Below, in pieces: positions 36,500 to 45,371 of a DNA stretch of 64,000 nt. The stretch comes from Janthinobacterium sp. Marseille (GTDB lineage Bacteria > Pseudomonadota > Gammaproteobacteria > Burkholderiales > Burkholderiaceae_D). Both the position numbers and the translations under genes were made by a program. The DNA lies in the NCBI RefSeq assembly GCF_000013625.1, contig NC_009659.1, positions 3,286,001 to 3,350,000 of the forward strand, in the 5' to 3' direction. How positions within the stretch are numbered: the first letter of the stretch is position 1; every line of letters starts with the position of its first letter. A model generated the notes under the pieces. That model worked only from the letters and a program-made list of their open reading frames with translations, was not told the DNA's origin and did not search any database.

Positions 36500-37321
36500 T
36501 TACAGTTTGTCGCGCAGTTCCTTGAACACTGCTGCGGTCTCCGGCCGCACATTGCGCCAGACATAAAACGATTCAGCAGCCTGCTCCACCAGCATACCCA
36601 GGCCGTCACGCACAGTCGCACCATGTTCTGCAGCAAATTGCATGAAAGGCGTCGGTGCTGCGCCATACATCATGTCGTAGGCCAAGGTACGCTTGGCAAA
36701 AACACGTGGCGAAATCGGCGGCACTTCCGAAGCCAGGCTGGCTGCAGTGGCATTGATCACGATATCGAAAGCATCGTCGAGCGCGCCGAAGTCGCTGACT
36801 TCAAGAGTAGGCTGTGGTGCAAAGCGTTCCGCCAGATCCAGCGCCTTCGAATGGGTACGATTGGCAATTACCAGCCTGGCTGGTTTTTCGTGCAACAGTG
36901 GCAGGATCACGCCGCGCGCGGCACCACCGGCACCCAGCAATAAAACTGTTTTACCGGCCACTGCCACACCTGCATTACGCACGATGTCCGTCACCAGGCC
37001 GACGCCATCGGTGTTATCGCCCAGCATTTCGCCATTCTCGAATTTCAGCGTATTCACTGCGCCGGCGGCACGTGCGCGCTCGCTCAGGCGACTCGCCATC
37101 GCATAAGCTTCCAGCTTGAATGGCACCGTCACGTTCAGGCCCTTGCCGTCATTGCGAATAAATTCCTGCACGCTGGCGAGGAAACCGTCGAGCGGTGCCA
37201 GCAAGCGATCATATTTCAAATCCTGCTGCGTCTGCGCGGCAAAACGTGCATGGATATCCGGGGATTTGCTGTGCGCGATCGGATTGCCGATCACTGCATA
37301 ATGGTCAGTCCTGGTGCTCAC
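36500..37321 (-). CDS. aroE: Shikimate dehydrogenase (NADP+)
   Basis: A 273-residue enzyme reducing 3-dehydroshikimate to shikimate. The substrate motif is GNPIAHSKSPDIH (12-24), and the catalytic lysine is Lys69 in GLNVTVPFKLEA. The NADP-binding loop is LLGAGGAARGVILPL, followed by ANRTHSKA. The start is a GTG at 37321, immediately adjacent to the stop of the TonB gene, so translation is probably coupled. It is followed by mtgA. A second aromatic pathway gene, aroQ, lies about 7 kb away on the other strand. Confidence 0.95.
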   Translation of the reverse strand: MSTRTDHYAVIGNPIAHSKSPDIHARFAAQTQQDLKYDRLLAPLDGFLASVQEFIRNDGKGLNVTVPFKLEAYAMASRLSERARAAGAVNTLKFENGEMLGDNTDGVGLVTDIVRNAGVAVAGKTVLLLGAGGAARGVILPLLHEKPARLVIANRTHSKALDLAERFAPQPTLEVSDFGALDDAFDIVINATAASLASEVPPISPRVFAKRTLAYDMMYGAAPTPFMQFAAEHGATVRDGLGMLVEQAAESFYVWRNVRPETAAVFKELRDKL

Positions 37322-38236
37322 TCATTGGCCTCGTGTTTCGGTTTGCAATGCATCGTCACGCGTGAAGTTGAAGCGCGTAATAATTTCCCACACATCATCC
37401 TTGCCTACCGAGCGCATATTCTCGGGGAATTTACCGAAGGGCGCAGAACGCCGCACGATGTTCAAGGCTGCCTGGTCCAGTGCCGGATTACCGGAAGTGC
37501 GCTCCACGCGTGGTCCGCCCTCTTTCATATAGATGGTGCCATCTTGGAAGATCGGGATGTAGACCACCAGTTGGCCATATAACTTCTTGCCGTCTTTTTG
37601 CGGGAAATTCAGCGTACCGTTTTTTTCTATGCGGTCTTGCAAGGCTTTGTAATAAGCCGCATACCCGACTTCGCGCGTGCTCGGCGTCACCTGGGTTTTC
37701 TTCGGACGCTTGTTGTATTCCTCTATGCTGCGTGAAATTTCGGCTTCACGACGCAGCAAGGCTTTCGCACTGTCCAGCATATCCACTGCATTGCGTTGTG
37801 GCGGCAAATCTTTTACCGGTTCGACATCACTGACTTTGGGCGTGTGGACAGCCGTTTTCTTTTCCATCTGCGCCAGCAGTTTTTGCTGATGCCGCTCCAG
37901 CTCTTCTATCTTGCGCCGCGCTGCTTTTGCACTGTCGCCATCTTCGCTTTTACGCAAATCCGGCAACGGTGATTTGGCACGACCGGCATCGGCATTGCCG
38001 CCACCATCAAGATTGGCTTGCGCCAGCGCATCCGCTTTCAATGGCTGCTTGTCATGCTTGGCATTAACCAATATCACTTCCAGCCCCGGATCGGTAGGCT
38101 TGAACTTGAAGGCTTCGGGCGGCGTGAAGTGCACAGCCAGCAACGCCGCATGCGCCAGCACGGAAATCGTGACGGCGGCAGACAAAAAGCGGTTCTGGAA
38201 AAAAGACTTCACGTGCAGATAGTCAACAATAGTCAT
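37322..38236 (-). CDS. tonB: TonB family energy transducer
   Basis: A 304-residue TonB-like protein. A cytoplasmic N-terminus and signal anchor (about 17-37, AAVTISVLAHAALLAVHF) are followed by a long periplasmic spacer rich in Lys, Asp and Glu with a predicted coiled coil (KIEELERHQQKLLAQMEKK, about 110-128) rather than the Pro-rich spacer of E. coli TonB. The C-terminal domain (about 205-295) has LYGQLVVYIPIFQDGTI and DQAALNIVRRSAPFGKFP, the TonB C-fold. No exbB or exbD is adjacent. It probably links to a TonB- or TolA-type energising complex encoded elsewhere; receptor partners are unknown. Confidence 0.88.
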   Translation of the reverse strand: MTIVDYLHVKSFFQNRFLSAAVTISVLAHAALLAVHFTPPEAFKFKPTDPGLEVILVNAKHDKQPLKADALAQANLDGGGNADAGRAKSPLPDLRKSEDGDSAKAARRKIEELERHQQKLLAQMEKKTAVHTPKVSDVEPVKDLPPQRNAVDMLDSAKALLRREAEISRSIEEYNKRPKKTQVTPSTREVGYAAYYKALQDRIEKNGTLNFPQKDGKKLYGQLVVYIPIFQDGTIYMKEGGPRVERTSGNPALDQAALNIVRRSAPFGKFPENMRSVGKDDVWEIITRFNFTRDDALQTETRGQ

Positions 38237-38290
38237 TAAAGAAATGAATTTTACGGCAAAGCCGGGCTGATCCAGTGGAATCGATCCGGC

Positions 38291-40345
38291 TTATTCTGCC
38301 GAGGCTGGATTCGGGGCCGGCTCAGGCGCGGCTTCCAGCAATTCTGGTTCCATCGGTACCGGTTCGGCGTCGCCTTCCATCATATCGTCAGTCATTTCAT
38401 CGTCCAGTTCGGCCGCCGCTGTTGCGCCGGCATCCTGGATAATATCGAGCAGACGCGCTTCAACCGTCAGATCCACTTCATCCCAGCGCAACAAATCCAG
38501 TTTGACTTGCGAACCGCGTGCCACTTGCGGCATGCCCGAGAGCTTGATGACCAATGGAATATCGACCAGGCGCAGGATTTCTTCTTTCAAGACTGCCGCT
38601 TCGACCTTCATGGTCTCGGCTTCACCTTTTTCCTGGCTCAACCAGCGCAGGCACCAATAGCGCTCCATATCAGCCTGGAAGGCAGCATACGCACTGTAAG
38701 CCGCATCGAAAGCTGACACGATTGCAAACAGATCAGCATCGCGCTGCTTGAATGGAGCAACCAGCGGCGCAGTCACGCCATGCTCTATGCAGGCGAGGAT
38801 TTGCCATTGATTGACGAGATCGGTATAACGACGCAGCGGCGAAGTACTCCACGCGTATTGATCAACGCCCAGGCCCTGATGGGGTGCCGCGTGGGTTTGC
38901 ATGCGGACCTGCATCTTGGCCGCCCAGCCATTACCGGAACCACCGCCCTGCGCGCGATAGATGCCAGGCACGCCATGCTCGTGCAACAACTTGCCCCAGC
39001 TGCTATTGGTCAGGATCGCCAGTTCGGCAACTATCTTGTCCAGCGGTGCGCCGCGCTTGCGGCGCTGGATGGATACCACATCGTTTTCAACATAAAAGTT
39101 GAAATCGACGCGATTATTTTGTTCCGGCCGCAAGCCAAAGCTTTCGCGCTTGGCCATGCGGCCCTGCTCCAGGACCTGCGCCCATTTCCACAACAGCGCG
39201 ATATCTTCCTTGTACGGATAATCGCCGACGTCTGCCGCCAAATTGTCTTCGGTGACATAAGCATCGAGATCGTTGTGGCGCAAATTGGCTGCAATCGGCA
39301 CCCGCTCCGCCCGTGTTTCGCTGGAGATCACCGACCAGTCGGACGGGTCCAGCGTGACGTACAAGGACAATGCAGGACAAACCCGACCCTCTGCCAGCGT
39401 GTATTCTTCCACCAGCTCATCCGGCAACATCGTGATCTTGTCGCCCGGCATATACACGGTAGACAGGCGCTGGCGTGCAATCACATCCAATGCATCGTCA
39501 CGCTTGATACCCAAACCCGGTGCGGCAATATGAATGCCGACGCAAACCTTGCCATCCGGCAGGCGCGTGACCGACATTGCATCATCGATCTCGGTGGTCG
39601 TTACATCATCAATCGAAAATGCCTGCACATCAGCCACCGGCAATTCCGGCAAAGTCGGCAAAGCAATTTCCGGAAAGCCAGTGCCCTTGGGGAAAGACTC
39701 AAACAGGAATTTGGAAAAGTGCAAATCCTTGGCTGACGAAATCCCGCCTACCGCCAGCATCAAGCGTTGCGGTGCCATTTGCAATTCAGTGCAGGCTGCA
39801 TCCAGCGCCTTATATTCGATGGAATTTTTATCCGGCTTGAAGAGCAGTTGCAGCACGATGGGACGCATCGCTTCCGGCAAACGCATGGCTTTTAATTCTG
39901 CGACATACTGCGCTTGCACCAGGGCTTGCTGGCGTTTCTTTTCGACGCCGGCCAGTGCCGCTTTCAACGAGGCTTCCGGTGCCGCCTTGTAGCGACCCTT
40001 GCCTTTTTTATAGAAGTAAATCGGTGCCGCATGCAGGCGCAGAATCAAACCGGCTGCTTCATGCGGTTTCGGTTCGTGACCGAAATACTCGGCACCCAAT
40101 TCAGCAAAGCCGAACTCTTCCTCGCCCGCCACTTCCCACAGAAAATCGAGGTCGATATCTGCTGCAATGGCTTGCGCATCGGTCATGAATTCCGTCGGCG
40201 ACGGGCTGGCAAACTGCAGCAGGACATCTTTGGAGCGCACCTTGCTGCGTTTGCCGGAAGGCATTTCAACCTGGTATGCCTCGCCTTGCTGCGACATCGC
40301 GACGCCGGCTTTGAAATCGCCGGATTCATCAAAAAATAGATTCAT
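38291..40345 (-). CDS. rnb: RNase II family 3'-5' exoribonuclease
   Basis: A 684-residue RNB-domain exoribonuclease that degrades RNA 3' to 5'. The N-terminal region (about 1-230) is an atypical beta-proteobacterial extension with helical segments in place of clear cold-shock domains. The RNB domain begins near SIDDVTTTEIDDAMSV, holding the catalytic aspartates. A later motif, WSTSPLRRYTDLVNQWQ (about 490-506), is characteristic. A short S1-like region and an acidic tail follow (Glu/Asp/Pro-rich, last 50 residues). It is the first gene of the rnb-tonB-aroE-mtgA series. RNase R is the alternative, but size and lack of a basic tail favour RNase II. Confidence 0.9.
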   Translation of the reverse strand: MNLFFDESGDFKAGVAMSQQGEAYQVEMPSGKRSKVRSKDVLLQFASPSPTEFMTDAQAIAADIDLDFLWEVAGEEEFGFAELGAEYFGHEPKPHEAAGLILRLHAAPIYFYKKGKGRYKAAPEASLKAALAGVEKKRQQALVQAQYVAELKAMRLPEAMRPIVLQLLFKPDKNSIEYKALDAACTELQMAPQRLMLAVGGISSAKDLHFSKFLFESFPKGTGFPEIALPTLPELPVADVQAFSIDDVTTTEIDDAMSVTRLPDGKVCVGIHIAAPGLGIKRDDALDVIARQRLSTVYMPGDKITMLPDELVEEYTLAEGRVCPALSLYVTLDPSDWSVISSETRAERVPIAANLRHNDLDAYVTEDNLAADVGDYPYKEDIALLWKWAQVLEQGRMAKRESFGLRPEQNNRVDFNFYVENDVVSIQRRKRGAPLDKIVAELAILTNSSWGKLLHEHGVPGIYRAQGGGSGNGWAAKMQVRMQTHAAPHQGLGVDQYAWSTSPLRRYTDLVNQWQILACIEHGVTAPLVAPFKQRDADLFAIVSAFDAAYSAYAAFQADMERYWCLRWLSQEKGEAETMKVEAAVLKEEILRLVDIPLVIKLSGMPQVARGSQVKLDLLRWDEVDLTVEARLLDIIQDAGATAAAELDDEMTDDMMEGDAEPVPMEPELLEAAPEPAPNPASAE

Positions 40346-40455
40346 TCAATACTTTGCATTTAATAATTGTTCGAACAGCTTCGTCTACTGATCGCTCGCG
40401 CTTGTAGGCGGAGTCGATTGCTGCATGGATTAGGCGCATCGCTGCGCTGTTTTAT

Positions 40456-41046
40456 CTAGCTTTTCCTCTCGGCGTGCGGATTCTGCCGGATCGTAGCCAG
40501 ATTGGGGAGAAAAACTTCTGTCACCAGTAATAAACCTCTGCCGCGGCGATACAAACAGCGGCGCGCAAACAAGGGACTTGGCAAGGCCTGCCCCAAGGCA
40601 GCCGCAGCGCGCAATACCAGCGGATGCTGTGCCGACAGCCGCGCATATTCAAGTTCGCCGCGCCAGACCCGCGGATCGCCGAACAAGGTCGTTCCCAGCG
40701 AGCGTTCACCCAGGCGACCGAAGAAAGGCCAGTCGGAAGCAGTGGCGGACAGCGGCACTATCGTGTGTGCGTACACCACCGGTGTCTCATCACAGCACAG
40801 CAATACTTCACGCTCCTGCACCAGGCGACGATCGGGCAGGCCAACTTTCTCAAATTCATCAGCCAGCGGCAGCGCATGCTGCTGTACCAGGCGGCGTATG
40901 CGAAAACGTTCACAACGCGCCACCAGTTTCATCGTCAGCGACATCGAATCGGTCAGCCAGCCGCGCATTTGCGGCGATGCACGGACACCATTGACGTGCG
41001 CAAACCAATGCGCGTGCGTGACCGAGCGATGCGAGCGATACTTCAC
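40456..41046 (-). CDS. ubiC: Chorismate lyase
   Basis: A 196-residue UbiC-type protein converting chorismate to 4-hydroxybenzoate, the first committed step of ubiquinone synthesis. Visible family features include the N-terminal HWFAHVNGVRASPQMRGWL, the product-binding arginines in LVQEREVLLCCDETPVVYAH, and GERSLGTTLFGDPRVWRGELEY near the C-terminal half. The start is a GTG at 41046 that overlaps the stop of the upstream esterase gene (GTGA), chosen for family length and coupling; longer in-frame starts would lie inside that gene. It is the last gene of mpl-yqiA-ubiC. Confidence 0.88.
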   Translation of the reverse strand: MKYRSHRSVTHAHWFAHVNGVRASPQMRGWLTDSMSLTMKLVARCERFRIRRLVQQHALPLADEFEKVGLPDRRLVQEREVLLCCDETPVVYAHTIVPLSATASDWPFFGRLGERSLGTTLFGDPRVWRGELEYARLSAQHPLVLRAAAALGQALPSPLFARRCLYRRGRGLLLVTEVFLPNLATIRQNPHAERKS

Positions 41047-41627
41047 TGCCCCACCCCGGCATCCACACCACAAAAAGCCAATACTTCATCCGCGTATTCG
41101 GCAAAGTCCGAAATGCCGTGGTCGCTGCCCTGGATTACACGCTGCCTGGCACCGGTAAACTGCGCCACCATTTCGCGCCAGTCGAGCAATTCATCACCGG
41201 TCGCGGCAATCAGGAAATATCGTTCCGGATGCGTAATCGCAGGCACTGCCAGTGTCGCTAATTCATCAATATACTCGCGCTTGAATTCAAATGCCTCATT
41301 CGAGTGATATTGCGTTTTGACACCAACTTGCGTCGCCAGGTCACGTGCTGCATGCACCGCCGGATTCAGCAAAACCGCGCGGCAACCCAGTTTTTCCGCC
41401 AGCCAGGTGGCGTAATAACCACCGAGGGAAGACCCTATCAACGTGAGCTCGGCAGGCGGGACTGTTTGCGCAATGGCAAGTGCCAGTTCAATCGCAGCGC
41501 GCGGCGACGCCGGCAACTGCGGACAGGCATATTTATCGCCGCGCCCCAGGGCCTCCATACGGGCGGCCAGCAAACTGGTTTTAAACGAGAGTGGTGACGA
41601 ACGAAAACCGTGCAGATACAAAATCAT
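41043..41627 (-). CDS. YqiA/YcfP-type alpha/beta hydrolase (esterase)
   Basis: A 194-residue small alpha/beta hydrolase of the UPF0227/YqiA family. It begins MILYLHGFRSSPLSFK with the oxyanion-hole HGF. The nucleophile is Ser67 in GSSLGG, the acid is probably in AATGDELLDW, and the histidine is in GSDHGISDF. E. coli YqiA hydrolyses short acyl esters; the natural substrate is unknown. It is translationally coupled to both neighbours: its ATG overlaps the mpl stop (ATGA), and its stop overlaps the ubiC GTG. Confidence 0.9.
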   Translation of the reverse strand: MILYLHGFRSSPLSFKTSLLAARMEALGRGDKYACPQLPASPRAAIELALAIAQTVPPAELTLIGSSLGGYYATWLAEKLGCRAVLLNPAVHAARDLATQVGVKTQYHSNEAFEFKREYIDELATLAVPAITHPERYFLIAATGDELLDWREMVAQFTGARQRVIQGSDHGISDFAEYADEVLAFCGVDAGVGQ

Positions 41628-42997
41628 TTAGCCAGCGCATCCAGAATTTTTTGATGCACGCCACCAAAACCGCCGTTGCTCATGACCAACACCTGGTCAC
41701 CCGCTTGCGCGCTCTGCGCAATGGCTTGTACCAAGGTCGGTAAATCATTAAAGGACCGCGCCTTCTCACCCAAAGGTGCCAGCGCTTCAGCCAGGTCCCA
41801 ACCCAACGCATCCTTGCCGTTACCGCTGGCGCCATAACCAAATATCAGGTCGGCGTCGACCAGGCTGCCGGGCAAGGCTTCTTTCATCGTGCCCAGCTTC
41901 ATCGTATTCGAACGCGGCTCCAGCACTGCCAGGATGCGCGCCTTGCCAACCTTCTTGCGCAAGCCTTCAACAGTGGTCGCAATCGCGGTCGGATGATGCG
42001 CGAAGTCGTCGTACACCGCGATGTCCTTGACGGTACCGCGCAATTCCATGCGCCGCTTCACATTTTCAAACTGCCCCAGTGCGGCGATCGCCTGCGCCGG
42101 CAACACGCCGACGTGACGTGCCGCAGCAATGGCCGCCAGCGCATTCATGCGATTGTGTTCGCCGGTCAGCGACCACTGCACCGTCCCCTGCAATTCACCA
42201 TTGAAGATCACGTCGAAATTGCCGTCATCATGCGTAGCCAGCGACCAGCCTTCCTTGCCGCCAAACCATTCGCTTTCGCTCCAGCAACCGCGCTGCAATA
42301 CGCGCTGCAACGATGCTTCACGACCATTCGCAATCACACGGCCCACGCCGGGCACCGTGCGCACCAAATGATGGAACTGGGTTTCTATGGCATGCAGGTC
42401 AGGAAAAATATCGGCGTGGTCGTATTCCAGATTATTGAGGATCGCGGTCTTCGCATGGTAGTGCACGAACTTGCTGCGCTTGTCGAAGAAAGCCGTATCG
42501 TATTCATCCGCTTCAATCACGAAGAAGGACGATTCCTTGCCGCTGCCGGACAGGCGCGCAGAAATACCGAAGTTCATCGGTACGCCACCGATCAGGAAGC
42601 CCGGGTCGTAACCCGCATCTTCCAGTATCCAGGCCAGCATCGACGAAGTTGTGGTTTTGCCGTGCGTACCCGCCACAGCAAGCACCCACTTGCCTTGCAG
42701 GATGTGTTCACCTATCCATTGCGGACCGGAGGTATAGGGCAGGCCGCGATTGAGGATTTCTTCCATCAGCGGATTGCCGCGCGAGACGACATTGCCGATG
42801 ACATATAAATCAGGGGCCAGGCTAATCTGTTCGGGACCGTAACCTTCGATCAGCTTGATGCCTTGCGCTTCAAGCTGGGTACTCATAGGCGGATAGACGT
42901 TCGCGTCGCATCCGGTAACCGTATGACCGGCGGCCTTTGCCAGAACTGCCAAACCACCCATGAAGGTGCCGCAAACGCCAAGTATGTGGATATGCAT
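41624..42997 (-). CDS. mpl: UDP-N-acetylmuramate:L-alanyl-gamma-D-glutamyl-meso-diaminopimelate ligase
   Basis: A 457-residue Mur-ligase family enzyme that reattaches recycled murein tripeptide to UDP-MurNAc. The N-terminal domain starts MHIHILGVCGTFMGGLAVLAKAAGH, the P-loop is GTHGKTTTS (110-118), and EADEYDTAFFDKRSKFVHY marks the central domain. The C-terminal YDDFAHHPTAIATTVEG is shared with MurC. Lack of a murCDEF neighbourhood and the N-terminal GTFMGG distinguish Mpl from MurC. It is first in mpl-yqiA-ubiC and divergent from the gene at 43072. Together with ampD at 56459 it shows a functioning cell-wall recycling pathway. Confidence 0.96.
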   Translation of the reverse strand: MHIHILGVCGTFMGGLAVLAKAAGHTVTGCDANVYPPMSTQLEAQGIKLIEGYGPEQISLAPDLYVIGNVVSRGNPLMEEILNRGLPYTSGPQWIGEHILQGKWVLAVAGTHGKTTTSSMLAWILEDAGYDPGFLIGGVPMNFGISARLSGSGKESSFFVIEADEYDTAFFDKRSKFVHYHAKTAILNNLEYDHADIFPDLHAIETQFHHLVRTVPGVGRVIANGREASLQRVLQRGCWSESEWFGGKEGWSLATHDDGNFDVIFNGELQGTVQWSLTGEHNRMNALAAIAAARHVGVLPAQAIAALGQFENVKRRMELRGTVKDIAVYDDFAHHPTAIATTVEGLRKKVGKARILAVLEPRSNTMKLGTMKEALPGSLVDADLIFGYGASGNGKDALGWDLAEALAPLGEKARSFNDLPTLVQAIAQSAQAGDQVLVMSNGGFGGVHQKILDALAK

Positions 42998-43071
42998 TGT
43001 ACAATTTCGGATTGGAATATAGAGATTTTACCCGACGACGGGCTTCTGTCGGCGGGAGTATCATTCGCGCC

Positions 43072-43686
43072 ATGTCAACTCACTCCCTGTCCGATACAGA
43101 ATTACTGCGCGCCGAAATCGCCGCGGCTGCGGCACGCCTGATTGCCGAAGACGGGCTTGATTACGGCACCGCCAAACGCAAGGCCGTCAAACAGATACTG
43201 GGCAATGGCAAGGTGCGCGGCAATATCCTGCCGGACAATAGCCAGATCGAAGACGAAGTCCGGCTGTATAACGAACTGTTTTTCAGCGACACCCAACCCG
43301 CACGCTTATTGCATTTACGGCAACTGGCCTTGCGACTGATGGCGGAACTAACACCTTTCCAACCGCATCTGACCGGCGCGATCCTGAACGGCACAGCCGG
43401 CGAACATTCGGATATCCACCTGCAATTGTTCGCGGAAAGCCCGAAAGATGTTGAGATTTACTTATTAAATAAAGGCGTGGATTTCGACGTATCGGAATCC
43501 AGCCACTTCAAAGGCCATAACGAACCAGTAGAAACCCTGAGTTTCATCTGGCAGCAGGAAGGCGTACACCTGGCCTTGTATGAAACCGATGATTTACGCG
43601 GTGCCCTGAAAAAAACGCCATCCGGCCGTACCGAGCGGGCTGATATAGAATCTGTGCGCGCACTGCTATCCGGGGAAAACGAGTAA
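43072..43686 (+). CDS. Conserved nucleotidyltransferase-like protein of unknown function
   Basis: A 204-residue soluble protein, conserved next to mpl in beta-proteobacteria as far as I recall. The N-terminal half is helical (AEIAAAAARLIAEDGLDYGTAKRKAVKQ). The middle has ILNGTAGEHSDIHLQLF (about 102-118), which resembles the GSx...SDxDL motif of minimal nucleotidyltransferases, with the second carboxylate replaced by histidine. The C-terminal part ends SGRTERADIESVRALL. The start at 43072 gives a plausible N-terminus (MSTHSLSDTELL); the frame is open upstream into the mpl promoter region without similarity. It is 2 bases before the TlpA gene, so cotranscribed. Enzymatic function is not established. 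Confidence 0.7.
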   Translation: MSTHSLSDTELLRAEIAAAAARLIAEDGLDYGTAKRKAVKQILGNGKVRGNILPDNSQIEDEVRLYNELFFSDTQPARLLHLRQLALRLMAELTPFQPHLTGAILNGTAGEHSDIHLQLFAESPKDVEIYLLNKGVDFDVSESSHFKGHNEPVETLSFIWQQEGVHLALYETDDLRGALKKTPSGRTERADIESVRALLSGENE

Positions 43687-43688
43687 AT

Positions 43689-44210
43689 ATGAAACGTAAT
43701 GTATTGTTGTTCGGCGCTATCGCCGTGTTCTTTGCTGCCATCGGCATCTACTTCGGCGACAAGCATCACAGCCCCGCCGCTCCCGAATCGCCGGCCGTCG
43801 CCACCTTCTTTGCCCAGCAAATGGAAGACAGCGCCGGCAAAATGCATACGCTGGGCGAATGGCAGGGCAAAACGCTGATTGTTAACTTCTGGGCAACATG
43901 GTGCGCGCCTTGCGTGGAAGAAATGCCTGAGTTAACTGAATTACAAACCGAGCTGGCCGGGAAGAATATCCAGATCCTCGGCGTCGGCATCGACTCGCCG
44001 AGCAATATCCGCGAATTCGCCGCCAAATATAAAATCACCTACCCGCTTTATATAGCCGGCCTGACCGGCAGTGAACTGTCGCGCCAGTTCGGCAACCAGG
44101 CTGGCGGCCTGCCCTTTACCGTGATCATTGGTCCGAAAGGCGATGTCCGCAAGACCTATCTGGGACGCCTGAAGATGGATCAATTGCGCGCGGACATCGC
44201 AGCCCTTTAA
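43689..44210 (+). CDS. TlpA-like thioredoxin-fold protein, membrane-anchored
   Basis: A 173-residue periplasmic thiol-disulfide protein. An uncleaved anchor or signal (about 4-22, NVLLFGAIAVFFAAIGIYF) is followed by a thioredoxin fold with active site WCAPC (Cys72, Cys75) in NFWATWCAPCVEEMPEL and the conserved cis-proline region GGLPFTVIIGPKG. TlpA/ResA-like proteins reduce periplasmic disulfides, often for cytochrome c maturation or copper handling; the target is not evident. It lies directly after the nucleotidyltransferase-like gene (2-base gap) and before aroQ. Confidence 0.9.
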   Translation: MKRNVLLFGAIAVFFAAIGIYFGDKHHSPAAPESPAVATFFAQQMEDSAGKMHTLGEWQGKTLIVNFWATWCAPCVEEMPELTELQTELAGKNIQILGVGIDSPSNIREFAAKYKITYPLYIAGLTGSELSRQFGNQAGGLPFTVIIGPKGDVRKTYLGRLKMDQLRADIAAL

Positions 44211-44293
44211 GCGTCAAGCAAGATTTTCCCTTGCCAATCAGCGCCATTTAGCGGCAAAATGCGGCCATCGTCGTCAAACGGAGTTGCATCTCC

Positions 44294-44731
44294 ATGGCAA
44301 AAAATATTCTTTTATTAAACGGCCCGAACCTGAATTTATTGGGTTCGCGCGAGCCTGAGGTCTATGGCGCCACCACTCTTGCTGATGTGGAACGTGCTGC
44401 CAGCGAACAGGTCGCGCAAGCCGGTGCCAAGTTGACCACCTTCCAGAGCAATCATGAAGGTGCGTTGATAGACCGCATCCAGGCCGCGAAAAAAGAAGGT
44501 ATCGATGCCATCGTGATTAATCCGGGCGGACTCACGCATACCAGCGTATCATTGCGCGATGCATTGGCCGCCGTTGCCATTCCATTTGTGGAAATTCACG
44601 TTTCCAATATTCACCAGCGCGAAGCATTCCGCCACCATTCCTATCTGTCCGGCATCGCCGTCGGCGTGATATGCGGCTTGGGTACCGAAGGATATGCTGC
44701 AGCCATCTCTTTTGCACTCAAAAAGCTCTAA
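44294..44731 (+). CDS. aroQ: 3-dehydroquinate dehydratase, type II
   Basis: A 145-residue dodecameric dehydratase converting 3-dehydroquinate to 3-dehydroshikimate. Diagnostic motifs are [19 protein letters not shown] at the N-terminus (catalytic Tyr in EVYG), [29 protein letters not shown], and [17 protein letters not shown] containing the catalytic histidine. Type II enzymes are unrelated to AroD. It lies upstream of accB, an order common in proteobacteria. Confidence 0.97.
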   Translation: MAKNILLLNGPNLNLLGSREPEVYGATTLADVERAASEQVAQAGAKLTTFQSNHEGALIDRIQAAKKEGIDAIVINPGGLTHTSVSLRDALAAVAIPFVEIHVSNIHQREAFRHHSYLSGIAVGVICGLGTEGYAAAISFALKKL

Positions 44732-44810
44732 TTTCTCCCATTTGTCGGCAAATGCCTTATAATTGCCGCCATCTTCAATCATAAAAATTAAAATTTCCAA
44801 GGAAATTCAC

Positions 44811-45275
44811 ATGGATTTACGCAAGCTCAAGACCCTCATTGATCTGGTCGCAGAATCAGATATCGCTGAACTGGAAGTGACGGAAGGCGAAAGCAAAGTC
44901 CGTATCGTCAAATCGTCGGCAGCACCGCAAAACCAAGTCGTGATGATGCAACCGCAAGGCGCACAAGCGCAATACGCACCTGCACCAGCCGCCGCACCAA
45001 TCGCTGCAGCACCGGTCGCAGCCGCGCCAGTCGAAATCCAGGGCCACGTCGTCAAGTCACCTATGGTCGGCAGCTTCTACCGCTCTTCCGCCCCAGGCTC
45101 GCCGGCATTTGTCGAAGTCGGTTCGGTCGTCAAGGAAGGCGATACCCTGTGCATCATCGAAGCAATGAAACTCTTGAATGAAATCGATGCTGATGCTTCC
45201 GGCGTCATCAAGGAAATCCTGGTCGAAAACGGCCAACCGGTCGAGTTTGGCCAACCGTTGTTTATCATCGGCTAA
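44811..45275 (+). CDS. accB: Biotin carboxyl carrier protein of acetyl-CoA carboxylase
   Basis: A 154-residue BCCP subunit. An N-terminal domain ([23 protein letters not shown]) is joined by an Ala/Pro linker (about 55-75) to the biotinyl domain. Biotin attaches at Lys120 in [12 protein letters not shown], where many homologues have AMKM. It carries carboxybiotin between AccC and the carboxyltransferase in fatty acid synthesis. The ATG at 44811 follows a good aaggaa ribosome site; the frame is open upstream without similarity. accC follows after about 95 bases. Confidence 0.97.
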   Translation: MDLRKLKTLIDLVAESDIAELEVTEGESKVRIVKSSAAPQNQVVMMQPQGAQAQYAPAPAAAPIAAAPVAAAPVEIQGHVVKSPMVGSFYRSSAPGSPAFVEVGSVVKEGDTLCIIEAMKLLNEIDADASGVIKEILVENGQPVEFGQPLFIIG

Positions 45276-45371
45276 TAGATGGCAGCAGGGGCTATACAGG
45301 CGCACACGCCGCCCCTTCTCCACTCTCGCTGATTCGATTCCATCCTTATAACGACGAGTCCAATTTCCACT

